Assembly: GCA_902792895.1 (NCBI GenBank) | Contig: CADBBK010000005.1 | Span: 1-64,000 of the forward strand | Source of the DNA: an uncultured Bacteroidales bacterium | GTDB lineage: Bacteria > Bacteroidota > Bacteroidia > Bacteroidales > Muribaculaceae | Direction of reading: 5' to 3' | DNA: 64,000 nucleotides | In this document: positions 38,101-45,532 of the stretch, piece after piece | Numbering within the stretch: the first letter of the stretch is position 1 | Layout of the letters: every line of letters starts with the position of its first letter | The notes under the pieces: generated by a model | Told to the model about the DNA's origin: nothing | What the model saw: the letters and a program-made list of their open reading frames with translations, nothing else | The model's database searches: none | Made by a program: the position numbers and the translations under genes

Positions 38101-38739
38101 CAGCTGGAACGCTTGAACCGCGAGCGTGACCTGGTGGGCATGTATCTCTCGGCTCATCCGCTGGATCCTTACTATATGGAGGTGACCTACGGCTGTGACG
38201 CGCCGTTGGCCGAGGTGACTAACTTCAACAACCAACTGGACCGGGAAATCACCTTGGGCGGCCTGGTGGTGGATTTCCAGACACGTTTCGGCAAGAAGGG
38301 TAACCAGTTCGGCATCATGAAGATTGAGGACTACTCTGGCTCATTCGAGTTCATGCTGTTCGGCAACAAGTTTGTCGAGTACAAGAATTTTGGTACCCTC
38401 GGTCTGGCGATCGTTGTGCGCGGAGCCTTCGAGAAAGGCTACGGCGACGTCGTCCGTTTCAATGTTCACTCGGTCGATTTGCTGGATAACCTCAAGGGCA
38501 AGATGGTCAAGAACCTGGTCATCACCCTCAGCGACGAGGACTTGAACAATGTCGATTTCTTGAGACAGCATCTGGGAGCCGAAGGCGATAACTGCTGTGA
38601 ACTGTTCTTCCGGCTGAGGGACCATGCCAACGGTAAATATGTCATGCTCCGCTCCAACAGGCTGATAGCCGTGGACAAGCGGTTGATGGACGCCCTGCAC
38701 GAGGCTGGAATCGAGTGCCAGGTGAACGCCCGCGTGTGA
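35194..38739 (+). CDS. dnaE: DNA polymerase III alpha subunit
   Basis: Replicative polymerase of 1,181 residues. The N-terminal PHP domain begins HLHVHSQYSILDGQ. The palm motifs are GPGRGSAAGSAVAY and PDIDTDFDDDGR with catalytic aspartates near 413, 415 and 417. FQFESTGMQ, the fingers (RKAMGKKQIEKM, FNKSHATCYSWVAYQTAYLK), a helix-hairpin-helix region (GIKGVGFSCVDAI) and a C-terminal OB fold (ITLGGLVVDFQTR) follow. The length fits the DnaE1 type. It is separated from trxA by 96 nt. Confidence 0.97.
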   Translation: MIPFVHLHVHSQYSILDGQAPVKELVNKAIADGMRGMALTDHGNMFGIKELHDYVAKLNKKRGENEKFKPIFGCEVYVAKKDRHEHLDKRDIGRHLILLAKNLQGYKNLIKIVSHAWTEGFYSHPRTDHSELEKYHEGIICCSACLGGEVPQLIMNNQMREARETIQWFKSVFGDDYYLELQRHKATVARANHETYEKQCLVNDALIQFARELDIKLICTNDSHFVNEEDADAHERLICLSTGKKLTDENVMLYSKQEWFKTQEEMNTVFADIPEALQNTNEILDKVEIYSIDHAPILPDFPLPDGFDNEDDYLRYLVYEGAKERWPDMDEEHRERLDFELETIKNMGFPGYFLIVQDYIRMAPKLGCSVGPGRGSAAGSAVAYCLGITKIDPLKYDLLFERFLNPDRISLPDIDTDFDDDGRAAVLNYVTEKYGADKVAHIVTYGTMAAKSAIKDVARVEDLTVAESNRLAKFIPSTPNDMPEKEPGKKYKITIENCLTCFPEFRQELDNEDPRVGETIRFAEKLEGSVRNTGVHACGVIIGRDPITDWVPVSTATDSDGERIIVTQYEGGVIESTGLIKMDFLGLKNLSIIKEALANIKLNHGVDIDIEKIPIDDPKTYELYCKGRTSGTFQFESTGMQKYLMELHPTCFEDLIAMNALYRPGPMSYIPQFINRKHGKEAIEYDIPCMEQYLKETYGITVYQEQVMLLSRQLAGFTRGQSDTLRKAMGKKQIEKMNELEALFYEGGEKNGHDKKVLQKIWEDWKKFAEYAFNKSHATCYSWVAYQTAYLKANYPSEYMAAVLSSNLSDVDKLSKYMDECRAMGIEVLGPNINESYRNFSATKDGRIRFGLAGIKGVGFSCVDAIVEERDKNGVFKDIFDFVQRINQGACNRKALESMALAGAFDDFKEIKREDFFEQNARGEVFSDTLMRFGQRYQASLQEMQNSLFGALGGVEVATPAIPNAEPWSQLERLNRERDLVGMYLSAHPLDPYYMEVTYGCDAPLAEVTNFNNQLDREITLGGLVVDFQTRFGKKGNQFGIMKIEDYSGSFEFMLFGNKFVEYKNFGTLGLAIVVRGAFEKGYGDVVRFNVHSVDLLDNLKGKMVKNLVITLSDEDLNNVDFLRQHLGAEGDNCCELFFRLRDHANGKYVMLRSNRLIAVDKRLMDALHEAGIECQVNARV

Positions 38740-38835
38740 CACTTTGTCCTTTGGCATCATTATTGCTATGATATGAACTATAATCGGATATTCGCTATTA
38801 ATAACCAATAACTCAAAATCCAACTAACTAAAAAA

Positions 38836-39147
38836 ATGGAAATTAACGACACTAACTACAAGGAGATTCTGGAATCGGGCAAGCCCGTCGTGATTGACTT
38901 CTGGGCAACCTGGTGTGGCCCCTGCCGCAGTATCGCTCCCATTGTTGAGGAACTGGCTACAGAGTATGAGGGACGTGTTATCATCGGCAAGTATAATGTC
39001 GAGGATGGTGACGACCTGAGTGTGGAATACGGCATCCGCAGCATCCCCACGCTGCTGTTCTTTGACAAGACTGGCAACATGGTGGATAAGCACGTGGGCA
39101 CTATTACCCGCGATGCCTTTGTGGCTAAAATCGACGCCCTGCTGTAG
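38836..39147 (+). CDS. trxA: Thioredoxin
   Basis: Cytosolic disulfide reductase of 103 residues with the active site W26-C-G-P-C30, FWATWCGPC context, and the cis-proline region SIPTLLFF. All family landmarks are intact. It lies between dnaE and the class II ribonucleotide reductase, whose electron donor it could be (inference). Confidence 0.97.
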   Translation: MEINDTNYKEILESGKPVVIDFWATWCGPCRSIAPIVEELATEYEGRVIIGKYNVEDGDDLSVEYGIRSIPTLLFFDKTGNMVDKHVGTITRDAFVAKIDALL

Positions 39148-39164
39148 CGCGACGAGTCGCTTGA

Positions 39165-39184
39165 CCTGACCGCTTTCGGTCAGG
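39165..39184 (+). terminator. Hairpin after trxA
   Basis: CCTGACCG-CTTT-CGGTCAGG is a perfect 8-bp hairpin 17 nt after the trxA stop. It lacks a T-tract. Confidence 0.5.
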
Positions 39185-39203
39185 AACACAATCACTAACC
39201 ACA

Positions 39204-39249
39204 AGGACTGAACGACCCTGGATGTGCAAGCATCGGGCTGTTCAGTCCT
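39204..39249 (+). terminator. Rho-independent terminator downstream of trxA
   Basis: A perfect 10-bp stem (AGGACTGAAC / GTTCAGTCCT) closes a 26-nt loop and is followed by CGTTGTTTATATTTTTTA. Confidence 0.78.
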
Positions 39250-39459
39250 CGTTGTTTATATTTTTTATCCTTCAACAATACTTGAAACCATGGGCACTCC
39301 ACCCGTTGCCATCGTCTCGCAAAATGTTTATTTTGAGCAACTTTATTTAGCGCAGGATTGACGTTTTGGAAAACTTTTTTCATTACCTTAAAAATTAAGG
39401 AATTGAAAATCAGTTGATTATAAAATTTTTCAAAAAATTTTAGAAATCCTTGCAATTAT
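39250..39459. other. A/T-rich non-coding gap upstream of nrdJ
   Basis: This stretch between the trxA terminator and the nrdJ promoter is strongly A/T-rich. I see no ORF and no cobalamin riboswitch. The frame on the minus strand (39195-39455) looks like chance. Confidence 0.45.
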
Positions 39460-39490
39460 TTTGTTAATCAAAAATAATGTTCTAACTTTG
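39460..39490 (+). promoter_or_regulatory. Promoter of nrdJ
   Basis: TTTG (39460-39463), a 19-nt spacer, and TAACTTTG (39483-39490) match the Bacteroidetes consensus. The leader of about 65 nt is too short for a B12 riboswitch. Confidence 0.82.
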
Positions 39491-39561
39491 CAAGGATTTT
39501 CCCGTTGTGGCAATCCAAAAATTCTAAATCCTTAAAAACAACCAAATTACAATAGATAGCA

Positions 39562-42135
39562 ATGGAAAAAGAAACCTACACTTATCAACAGGCTTATGAA
39601 GCCTCGTTGAAGTACTTCGACGGCGATGAACTTGCCGCCAGGGTATGGGCAACGAAGTATGCCTTGAAGGATTCCTTCGGCCATCTCTTTGAACTGACCC
39701 CTGACGATATGCACCGCCGCATCGCGCGTGAAATCGCCCGCATCGAGAATAAGTATCCTAACCCCATGAGCGAGGACCGCTTGTTTGAGCTCATGAGCCA
39801 CTTCCGCTACATCGTGCCTCAGGGCAGTCCCATGGCGGGCATCGGCAACAATTTCCAGGTGGGCTCGTTGAGCAACTGCTTTGTAGTGGGACTTGACGGT
39901 GAACCCGACAGTTACGGCGGCATCCTCAAGATTGACGAGGAGCAGGTGCAACTCATGAAGCGCCGTGGTGGCGTGGGTCATGACCTGTCGCACATCCGTC
40001 CCAAGGGCTCGCCTGTCAAGAACAGTGCCTTGACGTCGACGGGCCTGGTGCCCTTCATGGTGCGTTACAGCAACAGCACCCGCGAGGTGGCCCAGGACGG
40101 ACGCCGTGGTGCGCTCATGCTCACGGTGAGCATCAAGCACCCCGATGCCGAGTCGTTTATCGATGCCAAGATGGAAGAGGGCAAGGTGACGGGCGCCAAC
40201 GTGTCGGTGCGCATCGATGATGCCTTCATGCAGGCCGCCGTTGAGGGCAAGCCCTACCACCAGCAGTATCCCATCGACAGCGACAAGCCCATCTATGAAA
40301 AGGATACCGACGCTGCACGCCTGTGGGCCAAGATCGTCCACAACGCATGGCGCAGCGCCGAGCCGGGCATCCTGTTCTGGGATACGATTACCCGTGAGGC
40401 TGTGCCCGACTGTTATGCCGACCTGGGTTTCAAGACGATCTCGACCAATCCCTGTGGCGAGATTCCCCTGTGTCCCTATGATAGTTGCCGTCTGATTGCC
40501 ATCAACCTCTACAGCTATGTGAAGAATCCGTTCACCCCCGAGGCTAGCTTTGACTTTGACCTGTTTGCCGAGCATGTGGCCTGCGCTCAGCGCATGATGG
40601 ATGACATCATCGACCTGGAGATGGAGAAGATTGAGAAGATTCTCGACAAAATCAATTCCGACCCCGAGACACCCGAGGTAAAGACCACCGAGCTCAACCT
40701 GTGGAACAAGATCCGCAACAAGACGCTCAAGGGACGCCGCACCGGCGTGGGCACCACAGGCGAGGGCGACATGATTGCTGCTATGGGCCTGCGTTATGGC
40801 ACTCCCGAGGCTACCGAATTCTCGGTGAGCGTCCACAAGGCACTGGCACTGGCTGCCTATGGCTCTTCGGTGCAGATGGCCAAGGAGCGCGGCGCCTTCG
40901 AAATCTATGATGCCAAGCGCGAGGAAAACAACCCCTACATCAACCGCATCCGCGAAGCTGATCCGAAACTCTATGAAGAAATGGTGAAGTATGGCCGCCG
41001 CAACATCGCTTGCCTGACCATCGCCCCGACAGGCACCACCAGCCTGTTGACTCAGACCACCTCGGGCATCGAGCCGGTGTTCATGCCCGTCTATAAGCGT
41101 CGTCGCAAGGTCAACCCCAGCGACAAGGACGTGCATGTTGACCTGGTTGACGAGAATGGCGACTCGTTCGAGGAGTTCATCGTCTATCACCACAAGCTGG
41201 TGACCTGGATGAACATCAACAACATTCCCGTGCGCCGCGACTACACCCAGGAGGAACTCAATGCCATCGTCGAGAAGTCACCTTATTATAAAGCCACCGC
41301 CAACGATGTGGATTGGGTGAACAAGGTGCGCATGCAGGGCGAGGTACAAAAGTGGGTGGACCACTCCATCAGCGTGACAATCAACCTGCCCAATGACATC
41401 AGCGAGGAGATGGTGGGCAAACTCTATGTCGAGGCATGGCGCAGCGGCTGCAAGGGCTGCACCGTCTATCGTGACGGCTCGCGCACGGGTGTGCTCGTAG
41501 CGCTGAGCGACAACGACAAGAAGAAAGAGAAGGAAAAGGAGAATGCTGCCGGCACCGAACAGGCTGCACGTTACATCGCCGAGGAGGAGCACATCCTCAA
41601 ACGCCCCGTCGAACTCGAGGCCGACGTCGTTCGTTTCCAGAACAAGAAGGAGAAGTGGATTGCCTTCATCGGCTTGATTGATGGCCGTCCTTACGAGATT
41701 TTCACCGGTATTGCCGATGACGATGAGGGGATCTTCTGTCCCAAGTCGGTCACCAAGGGTAAAATCATCAAGGCTGTCGGTGAAGATGGCGTGAAGCGCT
41801 ATGACTTCCAGTTCATCAACAAGCGGGGTTTCAAGACCACTATCGAAGGCCTGAGCGAGAAGTTCAACCCCGAGTTCTGGAACTACGCCAAGCTCATCTC
41901 GGGTGTGCTGCGCTACGGTATGCCCATTCCCCAGGTGCTCAAGCTCGTGAGCAGCCTGGAACTTGACAGCCAGTCGATCAACACCTGGAAAATGGGTGTG
42001 GAGCGCGCCCTCAAGCGCTACATCCACAACGGCGACGCGGCTGCCGAGCGCTGTCCCAACTGTGGCCAGAACACGCTGGTCTATCAGGAGGGCTGCCTCA
42101 TCTGCACCAACTGCGGCACTTCGCGTTGCGGTTGA
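39562..42135 (+). CDS. nrdJ: Adenosylcobalamin-dependent (class II) ribonucleotide reductase
   Basis: Reduces ribonucleotides to deoxyribonucleotides using coenzyme B12 instead of oxygen or a glycyl radical. 857 residues. Landmarks include the N-terminal substrate-site region GSLSNCFVVGLDG, RRGGVGHDLSHIRPKGSPV, the radical-site motif NPCGEIPLCPYDSC with NLY, and APTGTTSLLTQTTSGIEP. The last 30 residues hold CPNCGQNTL and CLICTNCGTSRCG, a zinc-ribbon-like tail with the redox-shuttle cysteines. Monocistronic with its own promoter and terminator. Confidence 0.95.
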   Translation: MEKETYTYQQAYEASLKYFDGDELAARVWATKYALKDSFGHLFELTPDDMHRRIAREIARIENKYPNPMSEDRLFELMSHFRYIVPQGSPMAGIGNNFQVGSLSNCFVVGLDGEPDSYGGILKIDEEQVQLMKRRGGVGHDLSHIRPKGSPVKNSALTSTGLVPFMVRYSNSTREVAQDGRRGALMLTVSIKHPDAESFIDAKMEEGKVTGANVSVRIDDAFMQAAVEGKPYHQQYPIDSDKPIYEKDTDAARLWAKIVHNAWRSAEPGILFWDTITREAVPDCYADLGFKTISTNPCGEIPLCPYDSCRLIAINLYSYVKNPFTPEASFDFDLFAEHVACAQRMMDDIIDLEMEKIEKILDKINSDPETPEVKTTELNLWNKIRNKTLKGRRTGVGTTGEGDMIAAMGLRYGTPEATEFSVSVHKALALAAYGSSVQMAKERGAFEIYDAKREENNPYINRIREADPKLYEEMVKYGRRNIACLTIAPTGTTSLLTQTTSGIEPVFMPVYKRRRKVNPSDKDVHVDLVDENGDSFEEFIVYHHKLVTWMNINNIPVRRDYTQEELNAIVEKSPYYKATANDVDWVNKVRMQGEVQKWVDHSISVTINLPNDISEEMVGKLYVEAWRSGCKGCTVYRDGSRTGVLVALSDNDKKKEKEKENAAGTEQAARYIAEEEHILKRPVELEADVVRFQNKKEKWIAFIGLIDGRPYEIFTGIADDDEGIFCPKSVTKGKIIKAVGEDGVKRYDFQFINKRGFKTTIEGLSEKFNPEFWNYAKLISGVLRYGMPIPQVLKLVSSLELDSQSINTWKMGVERALKRYIHNGDAAAERCPNCGQNTLVYQEGCLICTNCGTSRCG

Positions 42136-42149
42136 TACAATGATTCATC

Positions 42150-42175
42150 AGGGGCTGTCAATGGCGATGGCCCCT
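42150..42175 (+). terminator. Terminator of nrdJ
   Basis: AGGGGC/GCCCCT forms a 6-bp stem with a 14-nt loop, followed by TTTTTA, 14 nt after the nrdJ stop. Confidence 0.75.
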
Positions 42176-42195
42176 TTTTACTATTATAATTGATT

Positions 42196-42669
42196 ATGAA
42201 ACCAATAGTCAAGTTCAACCTGTGGCGGCTCTTGCTGGCCGTGATGATGGTCGGGGCCATGACAACCTATTTGGTCTCCTGCGGTGATGACGAACCGATG
42301 GACGTCGATTACTACCTGGACATCCAGTCGACCGAGGCTTTTAAGAACGCTGCTGCCGACGAGCAGCAAGGCACTGCATCCTCGTCAACGACCAGTGTAA
42401 TCTACACTTCGATTACGCGCCTGCAAAATGCGCTCGCTACGGCCTATCCCGTGCGTGATACCAAGGGTAATGATGCAGCCGTGATTTCTGCCTGTGACGA
42501 GGTTTACAGGAGCTACATTGAGTCTCAAGGCGTGATTGACGGACCGGTAGTCTGTGTGGTTTCCTTGTGTAAGGTCCGCTTGGAAGGGGGCCTTGTGCGG
42601 AGTTCTATCCAACTCAAGACCTACAGGTTCCGTATGGCATCGGTCGATGATGGCTTATTTGGCCAATAG
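42196..42669 (+). CDS. Small lipoprotein of unknown function
   Basis: 157 residues from ATG 42196 (a TTG two codons earlier is less likely). A lipoprotein signal ends at LVSC-G, so the mature protein is probably lipidated and anchored to the outer or inner membrane. The remaining 120 residues include a Ser/Thr-rich linker and no recognisable domain. It lies between the nrdJ terminator and the convergent DUF1963 gene, 8 nt from that gene's stop. Confidence 0.7.
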   Translation: MKPIVKFNLWRLLLAVMMVGAMTTYLVSCGDDEPMDVDYYLDIQSTEAFKNAAADEQQGTASSSTTSVIYTSITRLQNALATAYPVRDTKGNDAAVISACDEVYRSYIESQGVIDGPVVCVVSLCKVRLEGGLVRSSIQLKTYRFRMASVDDGLFGQ

Positions 42670-42677
42670 CCAGTGAC

Positions 42678-43514
42678 TTATCCGCAATCCCAACAATAAT
42701 AGGCCCTCGAAAAGTCGCGGGCGTCTAGGTCGTTGCGGTTGATGAAGACAAAACCGCTGCCCATGTCGCCCCACATGACGAGTTCGCTGCGGTCGATGGT
42801 CGAGAACTGGGAGTCGAGTTGCAGCAACAACGTGTCATGCCTGTCGATGTCTCGACGGGCATCATCTTGTGAAAACATGGGATAGCCAAGCATCTGGTGG
42901 CAAGGGCGACGCATGCCCAATTCTCGATCAAAGTACAGGCACTCGCTGTTGTCCAGATAGCTGTACCACATCTTGCCGTCGTTGCTCTCGCCCGTGATTT
43001 CCTTGACGATGTCAAAGAACAGTTGGTTGAAGTGGCCATCGTTGACGCCTATCACGGTCTGGTCGCGGGTGATGTCGATAGCCACCTCGCGCTTGACAGG
43101 CGTGAGCATCTCGTCGACGCTGGTATGGGTGGGCGCGTCGGTTGGGGTGGCGCAGTCAGCGATTTTTTCATGATAGACGATGCGGAACCCGCCCCCGTCT
43201 TGGTCATAGTTTCCCCGGCAGCCATACATCCTCTCTGGGTTTACACCGATGAACCATTGCAGCATTCCACGCTCGGGCAGCGGGCTCTCCAGCCCCGCCT
43301 CAGTACAGTTGATCTGCATGAGCATGAGCATCTTATTCCCCTGATCATCAACAGGGAAATCCTTGCCGGCAGGCCAATAAGGCTTGCCGCCGATTTTACT
43401 GCCTGTAATGTCGGGTGTGCGCTCCTCGTTCAACACCAGCTGGTAATGACTGGTTGCGGAACGCCTCTTGATTTCCTCGACAATGCGTATCGCACGCTCA
43501 CTCACTTGTTCCAT
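42678..43514 (-). CDS. DUF1963 (YwqG-like) protein
   Basis: Predicted cytosolic protein of 278 residues of the YwqG/DUF1963 family, whose function is unknown. Family features seen: SKIGGKPYWPAGKDFP, MLMLMQINCTEA, an acidic and aromatic centre, HQMLGYPMFSQDDAR, and the end LVMWGDMGSGFVFINRNDL. The family is often found near toxin/immunity genes, but nothing here supports that role. It lies downstream of the fucosidase on the same strand, separated by the heptamer repeat. Confidence 0.8.
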   Translation of the reverse strand: MEQVSERAIRIVEEIKRRSATSHYQLVLNEERTPDITGSKIGGKPYWPAGKDFPVDDQGNKMLMLMQINCTEAGLESPLPERGMLQWFIGVNPERMYGCRGNYDQDGGGFRIVYHEKIADCATPTDAPTHTSVDEMLTPVKREVAIDITRDQTVIGVNDGHFNQLFFDIVKEITGESNDGKMWYSYLDNSECLYFDRELGMRRPCHQMLGYPMFSQDDARRDIDRHDTLLLQLDSQFSTIDRSELVMWGDMGSGFVFINRNDLDARDFSRAYYCWDCG

Positions 43515-43551
43515 AATAATAATTCTGTTTCAAAAAATTACTCAATGACTT

Positions 43552-43604
43552 CCTAAAACCTAACGCCTAAAACCTAAAACCTAACGCCTAACGCCTAACG
43601 CCTA
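43552..43604. repeat. TTAGGNN heptamer repeat, locus 3, overlapping the fucosidase 3' end
   Basis: About seven units of CCTAAAA or CCTAACG (TTAGGCG/TTTTAGG on the other strand). On the minus strand the array runs out of the fucosidase frame and provides its last codons (GVRR) and the TAG stop at 43588-43590. Confidence 0.85.
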
Positions 43605-45063
43605 CATAAAACCCCTCTACATTGTTGATGCAGGGGCATGCGCGGCTGTCAAGGATGCGAATGCGCCATTCTTTGGCCGTCCTCTCGTTGAAGCGCACGA
43701 TGCGTTTGTAGCCGATAGTGGTGGTTTCCTCGTTGCCAATCACGGGCACCCATTTGCCGCAACAGGTCTTGCTCTCGATTACAAATTCCTTGACGCGTTG
43801 GCCCAGTGGGATGTATTCCTGCAGCATAATGCAGTCCAGAGTGATTTCTTTCTTGCTCTTGATGAACAGGTCGGCAGCGGTGACGCCGTCGCTGGGAGCC
43901 CAGTAGGTGTCCCAGTTGCCGTCGCCGGCCATGTCGGCTCGGTAGGCCTTGCAACGGGTGTCGCTGGCGCTGAACTTGGCTTTGGACAGCAGGTTTTGGC
44001 CCAACTCGCGCTGAATGCGTTCATGCCACTGGACCGCGGTAGCCGAGTCGATGGGATGGATAAGTCCGTCGCGGTCAACAGGGAAGTTCAGCAGGAGCGT
44101 GCCGTTATGGCCCACACTCCGGTAATACAGGTCGGTCAACTCATCTACGGTCTTCACCTTGTCATCCTCGCTCTCGTGGTAGAACCATCCGGGACGGATG
44201 CTCGTGTCGCACTCGCTGGCACACCAGGTGTCGCCGTCGGCATGGCCCGACTGCAGTTCTTCATATTGCGGATAGCCGGGATAGACTTTCCCGCCGCGCA
44301 AGAAAGCCCAGTTCGTCGCATTGGCATAGCCCTTTTCGTTGCCCACCCAGCGGCATCCGGGGCCGCCGTCCGAGAAGATGATGGCACTCGGCTGCAAGCG
44401 GTTGACGATGCCCCAGGCCCGAGGGTAATTGTAATAGGTGCTGCGGTCAATCTCGCGTTTTTCGCGTGCCCCGCCATACCAGCCATCACCACCGTTGGCT
44501 CCATCAAACCATACCTCGAACACGTCGCCATACTGCGTCATCAGTTCCTCGAGCTGGTTATAATAATAGGTGACATACTCCTGAGTGCCGTAACTGGCCT
44601 GATGGCGGTCCCACGGTGACAGATACACCCCGAACCGTATGCCATATTTCTTGCAGGCTTCCGATAGTTCCTTCACCACGTCGCCCTTGCCATTGCGGAA
44701 AGGTGACGATGCCACGCTGTAGTCCGTGAAGCGGCTGGGCCATAGGCAGAAACCATCATGGTGCTTGCACGTGAGGATTACCCCGCGCATGCCGGCCTTC
44801 ACCAGCGTCTGCACCCATTGTTCGCAGTCGAGTCGGGTAGGGTTGAACGAACTCGCAGGCGCATCACCATAGCCCCATTCTTTGTCGTTGAACGTGTTCG
44901 GTCCGAAGTGGATAAACGCATACGTTTCCAGCTTCTGCCACTCCACCTGCTGCGGACTCGGCACCGGTAGGCAAGCCTCCGGAGCCTGATTATTGTCAGC
45001 CATCGCATTCCATGCTACCAGCACTGCAACGGCAATCGTCAATATCAATCTATTGTTTATCAT
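43588..45063 (-). CDS. Secreted GH29 alpha-L-fucosidase
   Basis: Glycoside hydrolase of 491 residues expected to release L-fucose from host or plant glycans in the periplasm or outside. A signal peptide (MINNRLILTIAVAVLVAWNAMA) is followed by the GH29 barrel with AFIHFGPNTF, LTCKHHDGFCLWPS, YLSPWDRH, the nucleophile motif EVWFDGANG and NGTLLLNFPVDRDG. The C-terminal 140 residues look like an F5/8-type carbohydrate-binding module. I chose ATG 45063 because it starts the signal peptide and sits below a strong promoter; the open frame upstream runs through the tandem repeat. The extreme C terminus is encoded by the heptamer repeat. Confidence 0.9.
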   Translation of the reverse strand: MINNRLILTIAVAVLVAWNAMADNNQAPEACLPVPSPQQVEWQKLETYAFIHFGPNTFNDKEWGYGDAPASSFNPTRLDCEQWVQTLVKAGMRGVILTCKHHDGFCLWPSRFTDYSVASSPFRNGKGDVVKELSEACKKYGIRFGVYLSPWDRHQASYGTQEYVTYYYNQLEELMTQYGDVFEVWFDGANGGDGWYGGAREKREIDRSTYYNYPRAWGIVNRLQPSAIIFSDGGPGCRWVGNEKGYANATNWAFLRGGKVYPGYPQYEELQSGHADGDTWCASECDTSIRPGWFYHESEDDKVKTVDELTDLYYRSVGHNGTLLLNFPVDRDGLIHPIDSATAVQWHERIQRELGQNLLSKAKFSASDTRCKAYRADMAGDGNWDTYWAPSDGVTAADLFIKSKKEITLDCIMLQEYIPLGQRVKEFVIESKTCCGKWVPVIGNEETTTIGYKRIVRFNERTAKEWRIRILDSRACPCINNVEGFYVGVRR

Positions 45064-45086
45064 ACTCTTTGTTTTTTTTCGTGAGG

Positions 45087-45117
45087 CAAAGATAGTGCAA
45101 GCCGAAGACAGAACAAA
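45087..45117 (-). promoter_or_regulatory. Promoter of the fucosidase gene
   Basis: On the minus strand TTTG (45114-45117), a 19-nt spacer, and TATCTTTG (45087-45094) match the Bacteroidetes consensus, 23 nt upstream of the ATG. The spacer and -33 box lie within copy one of the tandem repeat. Confidence 0.8.
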
Positions 45118-45250
45118 AAGAATACTTTCTTTTTTTTCTGTTGAGGCGCCGCCTATCTTCGCCGCCAGGCAGCGTAGTGCAAGCCGAACACAGAACAAAA
45201 AGAATACTTTCTTTTTTTCTGTTGAGGCGCCGCCTATCTTCGCCGCCAGG
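45093..45250. repeat. Tandem duplication of a 77-bp unit (two copies)
   Basis: Copy one is 45093-45169 and copy two 45175-45250; they differ by GAAGAC/GAACAC and by one T in the T-run (77 against 76 nt), with 5 nt between. Each contains TAGTGCAAGCC, a T-rich run, and GGCGCCGCCTATCTTCGCC. Confidence 0.93.
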
Positions 45251-45532
45251 TACACAAATGAGAATAGACTAGATAAGACTAGAAAAGAAACAGGGCTCGA
45301 AATATTTTTAACATTTCTTTTTATGTCTTGGATGAGAGAAAACGGCCTGAAGAATACTCTATCTAAGTGAATTAAACAGGTTACATTGGTGAGCCTGCTT
45401 AAGATTTTTTGACTTTTAGAGCTTATTGGCATGGATTTTGCAAGTGGTTTTGACAGGAAGTATCATTTTCACAGCTTGGGTATCTCCATGCGATAAGTGA
45501 CTAATTAACAAGTATATAAACACAATTATTAT
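45251..45532. other. A/T-rich gap between the fucosidase promoter and the accessory cluster
   Basis: I see no gene and no convincing TAnnTTTG box in this 282-nt stretch upstream of the 18-kb cluster. The cluster promoter should lie here but is not recognisable to me. Confidence 0.4.

Noticed and set aside
35224..38235. Long minus-strand frame across dnaE
   Set aside because: Antisense shadow of an unmistakable DNA polymerase gene; low-complexity His/Leu/Val-rich translation.
39460..39561. Cobalamin riboswitch before nrdJ
   Set aside because: The leader downstream of the promoter is only about 65 nt and shows no B12-box-like structure.
43552..43604. Telomere-like TTAGG repeats
   Set aside because: The 7-nt period and internal position indicate a simple bacterial repeat, not a chromosome end.
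45064..45432. Extended N terminus of the fucosidase
   Set aside because: It would read through the promoter and the tandem repeat, and would bury the signal peptide.
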